Assembly: GCA_020848275.1 (NCBI GenBank)
Contig: JADLAK010000053.1
Span: 1 to 45,287 of the forward strand
Direction of reading: 5' to 3'
Length of the DNA: 45,287 bases
From: Planctomycetota bacterium
GTDB taxonomy: Bacteria; Planctomycetota; UBA8742; UBA2392
Part shown: positions 7,682 to 15,330 of the stretch, piece by piece
Layout: each line of letters opens with the position of its first letter
How positions within the stretch are numbered: the stretch's first letter is position 1
Made by a program: the position numbers and the translations under genes
Notes under the pieces: model-generated
The model's input: only the letters and a program-made list of their open reading frames with translations
Told to the model about the DNA's origin: nothing
The model's database searches: none

Positions 7682-8870
7682 CTACCCGCGAATTAAATTC
7701 GCCCTTGCCAAGTCGCGTGCGGATGCGTTGGCCGGCTTTGGCCTGGCTCGCGTCGCGCAGGACCTTGCCCGTGTCGTCAAAGGTGATGCTGTAACCGCGT
7801 TGGAGTACCGCTACCGGGCTCAGTCCCTCCAGCCGCGCGGCGAGCGATGCCACAAGCTCGTTGCCCGATTGCACGCGGTGCTTGACCTGCCGTGTTAAAC
7901 CTTCCCACAAGTAATCCAGCCGCTGCTGCTCGCGGCGCAACAGGTTGAGCGGCCCCACGCCCGCCAGCCGCGACGCCAAGGTATCCAGCCGTCCGCGCCA
8001 GACCTCTGCCGTATGGCGCAGCGCGCGATGCAGACGCAAATCGAACTCGGCGCAGGCTTCCTCCATGACCGCAAGCTCGGGTACGGCGATTTCGGCCGCG
8101 GCGGTGGGGGTCGGCGCGCGTAGATCGGCGACGAGGTCGGCGATCGTGACGTCCACTTCGTGGCCCACGGCCGAAATGACCGGGATGGCGCTTTCGAAAA
8201 TAGCGCGCGCGACGGGCTCCTCATTGAACGCCCACAAGTCCTCGAGGCTGCCGCCGCCGCGGCCCGCGATGATCAGGTCGAGCGCCAGGTGGTCATTGAC
8301 CGCGTTCAGCCAGCGCAGGGCCTTGGCAATCTCAAGCGCTGCACCTTCGCCCTGAACTTTGACGGGCACGATGAAAAGCTCGACGTTGCGGTTGCGGCGG
8401 CACGCCGTGGTGATGATGTCGCGCACCGCGGCGCCGGTGGGGCTCGTGACGACGCCGATGCGCCGGGGATATTGCGGTAGATTGCGCTTGCGCGCGGCAT
8501 CGAAGAGGCCCTCGGCTTGCAGGCGGTCGTGCATCTGCTGGAAGGCGAGCTGCAGCGCTCCCGTGCCCTTGGGCGTGACGGTCGTGGCGACGAGACTGTA
8601 CTCACCGCGGCGGGCATAGACGTCGAGCTTGCCGGTGATCGTGACCTCGAGGCCGTCCTTGAGCTCGAATCGCTGGCGCGAAAGCGTGCTGCCCCAGATA
8701 ATCAGTCGAATCTGCGCGCCGTCGTCCTTGAGGTTGCAATAGACGTGGCCGGAATGATGTACGCCGCGATAATTCGAGATTTCGCCCGTGACGGCGACGT
8801 TGGCAAAGCGCGGCTCAAGGTGCTGCTTGATCTGGCGCGAAAGCTCGGAGACGGTGATGGAATCAGCCAT
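7665..8870 (-). CDS. xseA: Exodeoxyribonuclease VII large subunit
   Basis: A 401-residue subunit of exonuclease VII, which degrades single-stranded DNA to oligonucleotides. An OB-fold DNA-binding domain sits at about 1-100 (VTGEISNYRG, GHVYCNLKD). The catalytic core carries the family signatures TSPTGAAVRDI, GRGGGSLEDLWAFNEE, VGHEVDVTIADLVAD and LRAPTPTAAAE, followed by a coiled-coil region and the short C-terminal GYSI...F segment. Length is normal for the family. The small subunit gene xseB is not in the window. The ATG lies 3 nt after the EF-hand gene stop, so the two are translationally linked. The last residues (GPVS) are read from a repeat array, which probably reflects extension of a dispensable tail. 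Confidence 0.97.
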   Translation of the reverse strand: MADSITVSELSRQIKQHLEPRFANVAVTGEISNYRGVHHSGHVYCNLKDDGAQIRLIIWGSTLSRQRFELKDGLEVTITGKLDVYARRGEYSLVATTVTPKGTGALQLAFQQMHDRLQAEGLFDAARKRNLPQYPRRIGVVTSPTGAAVRDIITTACRRNRNVELFIVPVKVQGEGAALEIAKALRWLNAVNDHLALDLIIAGRGGGSLEDLWAFNEEPVARAIFESAIPVISAVGHEVDVTIADLVADLRAPTPTAAAEIAVPELAVMEEACAEFDLRLHRALRHTAEVWRGRLDTLASRLAGVGPLNLLRREQQRLDYLWEGLTRQVKHRVQSGNELVASLAARLEGLSPVAVLQRGYSITFDDTGKVLRDASQAKAGQRIRTRLGKGEFNSRVEGPVS

Positions 8871-8873
8871 ACG

Positions 8874-9821
8874 TTATTTCGGCTCGTACTCGACACTGTC
8901 TTTCTTGACCTTCAGGTCGAGGTACTCGAGCGCCTCGGCGTTCTCGCGTTCGAGGATCAGCACGCGTTTGTACATGCGTTGCGCCTCGAGCTTGAGGCCG
9001 TCCTTGGCGAGTTCGCGCGCGAGCGCCAGGTTCGCGGCCTTGTCGTCGGGCGTGAAAGCCGGGTCCTTGAGCTTGCGCGCCAGGCGCGAGTACGGGTGAT
9101 CGGACTTGGCCTCGACATTCATGATCGAGTCCTTACCGTGGAACGACAGCCGCGCGCCTGCACCCAGCAACCTGACGTCGCCGGGTTTGAGGCTGTCGGC
9201 CTTCGATTGCTCGCTGCTGTCACCCTTATAAAGGAAGCCTTCAGCCTGTTTGCCGTCTTTGAGCGTGATCACGCCCCAGTCGTTGAAGTAGCGCCGGGCG
9301 AAGAACTGGCCCTGGAACGGCAGCAGGTTTTCGCGCACGGCGGCGATTTCTTCTTCGGTCCAGGCCAAGCCCATGGAATTCAACTCGACCACGGTGTTGA
9401 AGAACTTGCGCGGCGTTAGCCCCTTGGCGAAAATCCTTTCGAGTGCCGTCCAGGTCTTGAAATTCTGGATCATGTACAGGTCTTCAGCGTCAATTTCGCC
9501 GCTATGGTTCATGTCGAAGTGCGCATAAGCTTCCTTCGTGGTGAACTGGGGCTTGTCCGGGCCGGCATGAATCACAAACGGTTTCTTGTCATCCTTGACC
9601 GTCTCGCCGTAAGACGTGCCGAACTCCGCTTCGCTGATCACTTCGTCGCCGTTGGCGTCCATGGCCTTGAGCATCGCGACCAGCCCTTCAATCGTCAGGG
9701 TTTCATGCGGCTTGGCGGGTGTGTTGTTGGCCGGCGGCAGTGGCCGGTTGAACCACCAAACGGTGATACCGCCCGCGGCGACGGCGATCAGCAGGACGGC
9801 GATGATGACGTTGGTCTTCAT
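8874..9821 (-). CDS. Membrane-anchored EF-hand protein
   Basis: A 315-residue protein with an N-terminal hydrophobic span (5-23) and a short positive start, so an exported, anchored protein or one with an uncleaved signal. Two EF-hand-type calcium loops are readable: DANGDEVISEAE (55-66) and one beginning at Asp103 (D-M-N-H-S-G-E-I-D). The second has Asp rather than Glu at position 12. The rest, including a helical C-terminal third that looks TPR-like (AQRMYKRVLILERENAEALEYL), has no family I know. It is directly upstream of xseA (3 nt), an odd partner for an extracytoplasmic protein. It diverges from the dehydrogenase gene across an 87-nt spacer. Confidence 0.85.
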   Translation of the reverse strand: MKTNVIIAVLLIAVAAGGITVWWFNRPLPPANNTPAKPHETLTIEGLVAMLKAMDANGDEVISEAEFGTSYGETVKDDKKPFVIHAGPDKPQFTTKEAYAHFDMNHSGEIDAEDLYMIQNFKTWTALERIFAKGLTPRKFFNTVVELNSMGLAWTEEEIAAVRENLLPFQGQFFARRYFNDWGVITLKDGKQAEGFLYKGDSSEQSKADSLKPGDVRLLGAGARLSFHGKDSIMNVEAKSDHPYSRLARKLKDPAFTPDDKAANLALARELAKDGLKLEAQRMYKRVLILERENAEALEYLDLKVKKDSVEYEPK

Positions 9822-9908
9822 GGGAACAATCGGGGGTCAGCCCGGGTTCAGAAGCATAGCACGTAACATGCCAAGCCTGCTATTGTAGATGCGGCGGCAG
9901 CAGCGACC

Positions 9909-12890
9909 ATGACCACAACCCACGATCCGAAGGCCTATTCCCGCAAGCGATTTGACGTCGACTACGGCCGTTTGCGCGGCAAGGTCAAGGGCGCGGTCAA
10001 AGACGACGACATCAGCCGCGCCCTTTACGCCTCCAGCGCCAGCATCGTCGAAGTGTGGCCGTCCTGTGTGGTCGAGGTCCGCGACGCCGAAGACGTCAGC
10101 CGCACGCTCGCCTTTGCGCGCGACAACAATATCCCGGTCACGTGCCGCGGCGCGGGCTCGGGCGTTGCTGGCCAGAGCCTCGGCGAAGGCATAATTCTTG
10201 ATTTTGCCGTGCACATGAACGGCCTGCTTGAAGTCAACCCGGCGCAGGGCTGGGCCCGCGTGCAGCCGGGACTTGTCAAAGACGACTTCGACGCCGAGTT
10301 GAAAACATACGGCATGTTCTGGCCGCCGGACCCAAGCAGTTCGCCCTGGTGCACCGTTGGCGCGATGATTGCGAATAACTCGGGCGGCGCGAAGTCGATC
10401 CGTTACGGGACGTCCAAAGACTACCTGATTGAACTCGACGTGATGCTGATTTCCGGCGAGCGCGTGAAGCTGCGGCCGCTGAAGGTCGAAGGCGAGAAGA
10501 TCCGGTTTCCCGCAGATGCGACCGCCGTGGAAATGCGACTGGCGGAGGGTGCATTAAAACTCGCGCGAGAGAACGCGAAACTGATTGTGGCCAAGAAGCC
10601 GGAGTCGCCGCGCAATTCCGCTGGATACAACCTGTTCGAACTCGTGCAAAAAGGGGACGGTGAGGAGATTTTGGACCTCCCGCGTTTGTTCAGCGGTAGC
10701 GAGGGGACTTTAGGTGTTTTGCTGGAAGCGAAGATCAGGATATTGAACCTCGCGAAGTATCAGGCGGGAGCGGAACTCTACTTCGACAGCACCGCCAAGA
10801 TGGCCGAGGGAATCGTGCGGCTGTTGCCGACGGGCCCGACGAAACTTGAGGTGCTCGACCGCAGCTTTATCGATGTGGCGGCAAAGTCCGACCCAAAGTT
10901 GGCGGCGGGCATTCCCGACCGCCTGAAATCGATGCTGATCGTCGAATACTGGACCGAAAACGAAGAAGAAGCGCGCGCCAAGGTCGACGAAGCGATTGCG
11001 ATTGTCAGCGGCGAAGTCGGCAAGCGCAGCGAGGGCGCGCCTGACCCCGGCCCGGCGTTCGCGTGCAAACCGGCGTACAACCCGGCCGATCTCGACCGTG
11101 CCTGGACGGTGCGCAAGATCGCCAGCCCGATTTTGTCGCGCGTCAAAGGCGATTTAAAACCCACGCGCTGGATTGAAGATTGCGCCGTACCGCCTTGGAA
11201 GCTCGCGCAATTCATTGAAGGTTTCAAGGCGATCTGTGAACGCCACGGTTTCTCCGCGGCGCTGTTCGGCCACGGCGGCGAGGGCAACCTGCACGTCAAC
11301 CCGTTCGTGAATGTCAAAGACCCGGCGCATCGCGAACGCATGCGCAAAGCCGCCGAGGAAGTGCACCAACTGACGTACTCGCTGGGCGGCACGCACAGCG
11401 GCGAACACGGCGAGGGCATCATGCGCAGCCCCGCGATCAAGGATATGTATGGCGAGCTCTGCAAGGTGTTCGTGTCAGTCAAAGAGATGTTCGACCCGAA
11501 CTATCTATTAAATCCGCTGTCGAAGATCGGCCCGCGTCAGGAAAAACGCACCATCACCGACTTCCTGCGCATGGGCGAAGATTACGCGCGCGTCGGCACA
11601 GGCACGGGCTTCGACAAGCCGGAGATTCTAGGCGAACTCGAAAAGTGCCACGGCTGCGGCAAATGCCGCCAGTACTGCCCCCTGATGCGCGTCGGCAAAG
11701 AGGAGAAATATTCCGCGCGTGCCAAGGCGAGCCTGCTGCGCGCCGCGGTCGCGGGCCGCATCGACAGCAGTTTCCTGGTAGACGCCGAGTTCAAGGCCAA
11801 CATCGACCTCTGCATCGCCTGCGAGCAATGCCTGACCGATTGCCCGACGCAAGTCGACATCCCCGGCATCGCGATGGCGTTTCGCGAGCAATACGTCGAC
11901 CGCAAGGGCAGCGGCGGCGTCGTCGCCGACCTGATGGGCAAGCCCGACAAGATCGGCAAGGCGGGGCGCGCCGCCGCCGGCCTGACCAACATGCTGCTGA
12001 AAAATCGCTTCCTGCGCGGCGTGGCGCAACAGGCGACGGGCCTGGATGAACGCCGCAAGTTGCCCGAGCACAAACACGCCCACGGCGTCGCCCGGCTGAA
12101 AATGCTGGAAGTGCCGGCGCATGTGCGCGCGAAACTGCCGCGCGAGGCAGCCGTTTTCCCCGGCTGCTACGCCGAATATTACGACCCCGACGGCGAGAAA
12201 AATACGCTTATCGAAATCCTGCACGCGCTGGGCGTGCGTGTCGATACGCCGTCGCTGAATTGCTGCGGGATATCCAAAATCACCCAGGGCGATTCGCGCG
12301 GCGCGCGCAATGATCTGCGCGAGAACGTCGAAAAATTAATCGGCCCCGTGCAGCGCGGCGCGAAAGTCGTCTTCAGTGCGCCCTCGTGCCTGCTTGCGGC
12401 CAAGCGCGAATGGCCGCGTATCGTCGGCGGCGAAAGTGCCAAACTCGTCGCCGACGCCTGCGTCGACGCCCACACGCTGCTGCATGAAGTGTTCAGCGAC
12501 CCGGCCATGACCGCGCAACTCACGCCCTTGACGCGTAAAGTCGCCTGGCATACGCCGTGTCACAGCAAGGTGATGGGCACCGACGGCGCTGCGCGCAAAT
12601 TACTCGACCTGCTCGATAACAAATCGACCGTCAATCTCGATGCAGGCTGCTGCGGCCTGTCAGGCACGTTTGGCCTCAAGACCGACAACTTCGATATGTC
12701 GATGAAAATCGGCCTGCCGCTCTTCAACAAGATCAACATGAGCAAGCCCGACGTCGTGACCACCAGTTGCGGCGTCTGCCAGACGCAGATTCGCCAGGGT
12801 GTAGCGACTCGCGGCGAGCACAACTCCACCAGCGACACGGACGTCGCCCATCCTCTGCGCCTGCTTCATTCGTGTCTGCCACGGGCCTAA
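9909..12890 (+). CDS. FAD-linked 2-hydroxyacid dehydrogenase fused to a 4Fe-4S/CCG electron-transfer module (YdiJ type)
   Basis: A 993-residue flavo-iron-sulfur dehydrogenase. Residues 45-270 form the FAD-binding PCMH domain (VTCRGAGSGVAGQSLG; CTVGAMIANNSGG), 270-530 the FAD-oxidase C-terminal domain (HGGEGNLHVNP; GTHSGEHGEG). Two 4Fe-4S clusters follow: CHGCGKCRQYC near 580 and CIACEQCLTDC near 634. Two cysteine-rich CCG domains end the protein (NCCGIS near 785, GCCGLSG near 914), as in GlpC and heterodisulfide-reductase-type subunits. The order and length match E. coli YdiJ, a D-2-hydroxyglutarate dehydrogenase, though D-lactate or glycolate cannot be excluded. Electrons probably pass to quinone. 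The stop overlaps the stop of the convergent metal-transporter gene by two bases. Confidence 0.93.
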   Translation: MTTTHDPKAYSRKRFDVDYGRLRGKVKGAVKDDDISRALYASSASIVEVWPSCVVEVRDAEDVSRTLAFARDNNIPVTCRGAGSGVAGQSLGEGIILDFAVHMNGLLEVNPAQGWARVQPGLVKDDFDAELKTYGMFWPPDPSSSPWCTVGAMIANNSGGAKSIRYGTSKDYLIELDVMLISGERVKLRPLKVEGEKIRFPADATAVEMRLAEGALKLARENAKLIVAKKPESPRNSAGYNLFELVQKGDGEEILDLPRLFSGSEGTLGVLLEAKIRILNLAKYQAGAELYFDSTAKMAEGIVRLLPTGPTKLEVLDRSFIDVAAKSDPKLAAGIPDRLKSMLIVEYWTENEEEARAKVDEAIAIVSGEVGKRSEGAPDPGPAFACKPAYNPADLDRAWTVRKIASPILSRVKGDLKPTRWIEDCAVPPWKLAQFIEGFKAICERHGFSAALFGHGGEGNLHVNPFVNVKDPAHRERMRKAAEEVHQLTYSLGGTHSGEHGEGIMRSPAIKDMYGELCKVFVSVKEMFDPNYLLNPLSKIGPRQEKRTITDFLRMGEDYARVGTGTGFDKPEILGELEKCHGCGKCRQYCPLMRVGKEEKYSARAKASLLRAAVAGRIDSSFLVDAEFKANIDLCIACEQCLTDCPTQVDIPGIAMAFREQYVDRKGSGGVVADLMGKPDKIGKAGRAAAGLTNMLLKNRFLRGVAQQATGLDERRKLPEHKHAHGVARLKMLEVPAHVRAKLPREAAVFPGCYAEYYDPDGEKNTLIEILHALGVRVDTPSLNCCGISKITQGDSRGARNDLRENVEKLIGPVQRGAKVVFSAPSCLLAAKREWPRIVGGESAKLVADACVDAHTLLHEVFSDPAMTAQLTPLTRKVAWHTPCHSKVMGTDGAARKLLDLLDNKSTVNLDAGCCGLSGTFGLKTDNFDMSMKIGLPLFNKINMSKPDVVTTSCGVCQTQIRQGVATRGEHNSTSDTDVAHPLRLLHSCLPRA

Positions 12891-13588
12891 ATCGCCGTTC
12901 CGATCAGCTTGCCGATGCCTGCTGTCAAACCCATCGCGAGCGCGCTCCAGAAGGCCACGCGCGCCGCACCCTTCCAGATGCTTGCGCCGCCGGCTTTGGC
13001 CGCCAGGCCGCCCAGCGAAACCAGGCACACCAGCGACACGCCGCACACGACGGGAATCAGCAAGTCCAGCGGTGTAATCGCCACCGTTATCAGCGGCAGT
13101 GCGGCGCCGACGGCAAAAGTCGCGGCGGAGGCCGCCGCGGCTTGAAGTGGCCGGGCTTTGTTTTCCTTGGTGATGCCCAGTTCGTCGCGGGCATGGGCCT
13201 CAAGCGCGTTGTTGGCCATGAGCTGGTCGGCGACTTCTTTGGCGAGGCCCGGCTTGAGGCCGCGCTTGACGTAGATCTGCTCGAGTTCCTTGTGCTCCGC
13301 CTCCGGCATCTCCTTCAATTCCTGCTTTTCGCGCTGCAGGTCGGCGGCCTCGGCGTCAGCCTGCGAACTCACCGAGACGTATTCGCCTGCGGCCATCGAC
13401 ATCGCGCCTGCAACCAGCCCCGCCACCCCCGCGATCAACAGCCCGGGGCGCTGGCCGTTGGCTGCGGCGACGCCGACGATCAGGCTTGCTGTCGAGACGA
13501 TGCCGTCGTTGGCGCCCAGTACAGCCGCGCGCAGCCACCCGACGCGGTCGGTGCGGTGATGTTCATGGTGTGCGCGGGTGCGTCGCAT
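12887..13588 (-). CDS. VIT1/CCC1-family iron or manganese transporter
   Basis: A 233-residue integral membrane protein. The first helix carries the family signature LRAAVLGANDGIVSTASLIVG, and the second GLVAGAMSMAAGEYVSVSSQ, both with the conserved polar residues used for metal transport. A charged cytoplasmic insert (about 85-145, Glu-rich, EKQELKEMPEAEHKELE) matches the metal-binding hairpin of plant VIT1. Three more membrane spans follow, giving five. I prefer the ATG at 13588 to the one at 13603 because a TATCGT hexamer ends exactly 6 nt before it, as at other genes here. Its TAG (12887-12889) overlaps the TAA of the dehydrogenase gene. In bacteria this family moves Fe2+ or Mn2+ out of the cytoplasm; which metal is unknown. 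Confidence 0.92.
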   Translation of the reverse strand: MRRTRAHHEHHRTDRVGWLRAAVLGANDGIVSTASLIVGVAAANGQRPGLLIAGVAGLVAGAMSMAAGEYVSVSSQADAEAADLQREKQELKEMPEAEHKELEQIYVKRGLKPGLAKEVADQLMANNALEAHARDELGITKENKARPLQAAAASAATFAVGAALPLITVAITPLDLLIPVVCGVSLVCLVSLGGLAAKAGGASIWKGAARVAFWSALAMGLTAGIGKLIGTAI

Positions 13589-13594
13589 GGCGCG

Positions 13595-13600
13595 ACGATA
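13595..13600 (-). promoter_or_regulatory. Candidate -10 of a leaderless promoter
   Basis: TATCGT on the minus strand ends 6 nt before the ATG at 13588 of the VIT-type gene. The -35 region reads TTCCAC at best. Confidence 0.4.
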
Positions 13601-13630
13601 CATGCCGTGGCGCGGAGTGGAATTGCTGGA

Positions 13631-13658
13631 TTGTTTGCGTCGTATCAGCGGTTATACT
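13631..13658 (+). promoter_or_regulatory. Candidate tmRNA promoter
   Basis: TTGTTT (13631-13636), a 16-nt spacer and TATACT (13653-13658). The predicted start near 13665 would leave a leader of about 30 nt to be removed from the tmRNA 5' end at 13694 by RNase P. Confidence 0.5.
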
Positions 13659-13693
13659 GGTGAGTTCGAAGTTCTTTGAAAACTTGACGTCTT

Positions 13694-14051
13694 GGGGGCG
13701 ATCGGTATCGACCGGGGAGCGCTTGAGATGAGGAAGGGTGTCGAGGACGTCAGTTACCTCGTAAAATCTCTGGCAAAAACACAATTGCCGACAATTACGG
13801 CTATGCTCTCGCTGCTTAATTAAAAGTACCGAGCGCGTTGCGGACCTAGCCTACGGGTCCGTAAGGCGAAACTAAAGCGGGCTAGCGTCAAAGCCGTGTC
13901 TCAGGACAATGACGCGAAATAACACTGGGGCTCGCGCGCAGGAAGCCTGTTCGATGGCGTCCTGCAAGCAAACTCAAATATCGGACTACACACCTAGATG
14001 CCTTATCCGGGTCTTCGCGGCACGCGGGTTCGATTCCCGCCGCCTCCACCA
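13694..14051 (+). ncRNA. ssrA: Transfer-messenger RNA (one-piece tmRNA)
   Basis: A 358-nt tmRNA that rescues stalled ribosomes. The 5' end GGGGGCG pairs with the 3' CGCCTCC of the acceptor stem, and CCA is encoded at 14049-14051. A tRNA-like T arm (GCGGGTTCGATTCCCGC) precedes it. The mRNA-like part has a tag reading frame at 13772-13819 starting with GGC and ending in TAA; it reads GKNTIADNYGYALAA. The C-terminal ALAA is the usual protease-recognition end. The Gly resume codon resembles the Bacillus type rather than the more common Ala. The linear order 5' acceptor - tag - pseudoknot region - 3' acceptor shows the gene is not permuted. A hairpin without U tract follows 8 nt downstream. Confidence 0.97.
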
Positions 14052-14059
14052 TTCGACTC

Positions 14060-14088
14060 GCACGGACGCCCTGATCGGGCGTCCGTGC
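14060..14088. terminator. Hairpin between tmRNA and the convergent MFS gene
   Basis: A perfect 12-bp stem (GCACGGACGCCC with its complement) and a 5-nt loop TGATC. It sits between two convergent transcripts and could stop both, although neither side has a clear U tract. Confidence 0.7.
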
Positions 14089-14105
14089 TCGCTCATGGCA
14101 GCTCG

Positions 14106-15293
14106 CTACGCGGTCCCGGGCGCCGTGCGTGCCAGCACCACCAGGGCCACACACGCGGCGAGCGCGAGCCCCGCGCCGGTCAAAAATGCCGCCTGCGGGT
14201 TTATTACCTCCCACAAAGCTCCAAACAGGACGCTTGCGACAAGGGCTAATATGCCCAACGTGAAGTAATACCAGCCGTAAGCCGCACCCCGTTTGTCGCG
14301 GGGGGCGATCTCGGCGATCAGCGCGCGTTCCGCGCCTTCCGTAAGCCCGTAATACACGCCATAGGCCGCAAGCAGGCCCCACATCACGTAGGTATCCGTC
14401 GTAAACCCAAACGCCGCGTAGATGCCGGCATACAGCAGCCAGCCAATCACAATCACGCGCCGCCGCCCGAATTTGTCCGCAAGTTTGCCGCCTGGGATTC
14501 CCGCCGCAGCCTTGACGAAACTCAGCATCGCCCACATCAGCGGGAACATCACGATGTCAGGTTTTTCGCCCGCCACGCGCATGATCAAAAACAGATCCGT
14601 CGAATTGCCGAGCGTAAACAGCGCCAATGGGATCAAAAAGCGCACCAGCCCGCGCGGTTTGTCTTTGCCCGCTTCCGGGGCGGGTTTGGGCAACTCTTTG
14701 ACGCCAATCAGCGCCGCAAGGATCACCAGCGCGCCGGGAATAAACGTGAGCAGGAACAGCGTGCGCAGGTTTTGCGGGTCGCGCGAGCCCCAATAAAGGA
14801 AGGCAGCGGCGATGAGCGGGCCTATCACCGCGCCCGCGTTGTCCATCGCGCGGTGCAGGCCAAACGCCGCGCCGCGTTGCTCGGGTTTGACGGATGCCGC
14901 GATCAGCGAGTCGCGCGGGCCGCTGCGCAGGCCCTTGCCGACGCGGTCGATGCTTCGGATCAAGACGATGTGCCAGGACGCGAGCGCAAAAGCCACCAGC
15001 GGACGCACGAACGACGCCAGCGAATAGCCTGCGATCACAAAGGGCCGGTTGCGGCCGACTTTGTCGGCCCAGCGACCGGCGAAAAGTTTGACGATGCTCG
15101 CGGTAAGTTCGGCGACGCCCTCGATCAGGCCGAGTGCGACCGCACCGCCGCCGATGACGGCCGTGAGGTAAACGGGCAACAGCGGCACGATCATCTCGCT
15201 GGCGGAATCCGTCAGCAGGCTGATCAGGCCCAGTACGAGCACGTTACGCGAGAGCCAGTTGCCGCCCAAATCCGATGTCGGGGCCAGAGCCAT
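14106..15293 (-). CDS. MFS transporter
   Basis: A 395-residue major facilitator with about 11-12 membrane spans. The loop 2-3 motif reads GRWADKVGRNRP, and its repeat in the second half reads GKLADKFGRRR. A conserved LIRSIDRVGKGLRSGPRD stretch places it in a bacterial subfamily often annotated only as MFS; the substrate is not predictable. A TTG five codons upstream is in frame, but the ATG at 15293 is chosen because TACAGT ends exactly 6 nt before it. It diverges from the MMPL exporter gene, 37 nt apart, so the two promoters overlap. Confidence 0.9.
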   Translation of the reverse strand: MALAPTSDLGGNWLSRNVLVLGLISLLTDSASEMIVPLLPVYLTAVIGGGAVALGLIEGVAELTASIVKLFAGRWADKVGRNRPFVIAGYSLASFVRPLVAFALASWHIVLIRSIDRVGKGLRSGPRDSLIAASVKPEQRGAAFGLHRAMDNAGAVIGPLIAAAFLYWGSRDPQNLRTLFLLTFIPGALVILAALIGVKELPKPAPEAGKDKPRGLVRFLIPLALFTLGNSTDLFLIMRVAGEKPDIVMFPLMWAMLSFVKAAAGIPGGKLADKFGRRRVIVIGWLLYAGIYAAFGFTTDTYVMWGLLAAYGVYYGLTEGAERALIAEIAPRDKRGAAYGWYYFTLGILALVASVLFGALWEVINPQAAFLTGAGLALAACVALVVLARTAPGTA

Positions 15294-15299
15294 GGGTGG

Positions 15300-15305
15300 A
15301 CTGTA
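15300..15305 (-). promoter_or_regulatory. Candidate -10 of a leaderless promoter (MFS gene)
   Basis: TACAGT on the minus strand ends 6 nt before the ATG at 15293. No convincing -35 is seen. It lies within 14 bp of the opposing candidate -10 at 15319, so only one promoter may fire at a time. Confidence 0.45.
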
Positions 15306-15318
15306 CAAGGGGCCCAGC

Positions 15319-15324
15319 TAACGT
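15319..15324 (+). promoter_or_regulatory. Candidate -10 of a leaderless promoter (MMPL operon)
   Basis: TAACGT ends 6 nt before the ATG at 15331. There is no ribosome binding site before this gene and no strong -35. Confidence 0.4.
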
Positions 15325-15330
15325 GCAGCG

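Noticed and set aside
14106..14535. Minus-strand frame reading VEAAGIEPACREDPDKASRCV through the tmRNA
   Set aside because: It is a translation of the tRNA-like end of tmRNA and of the MFS gene in another frame, a common false protein.
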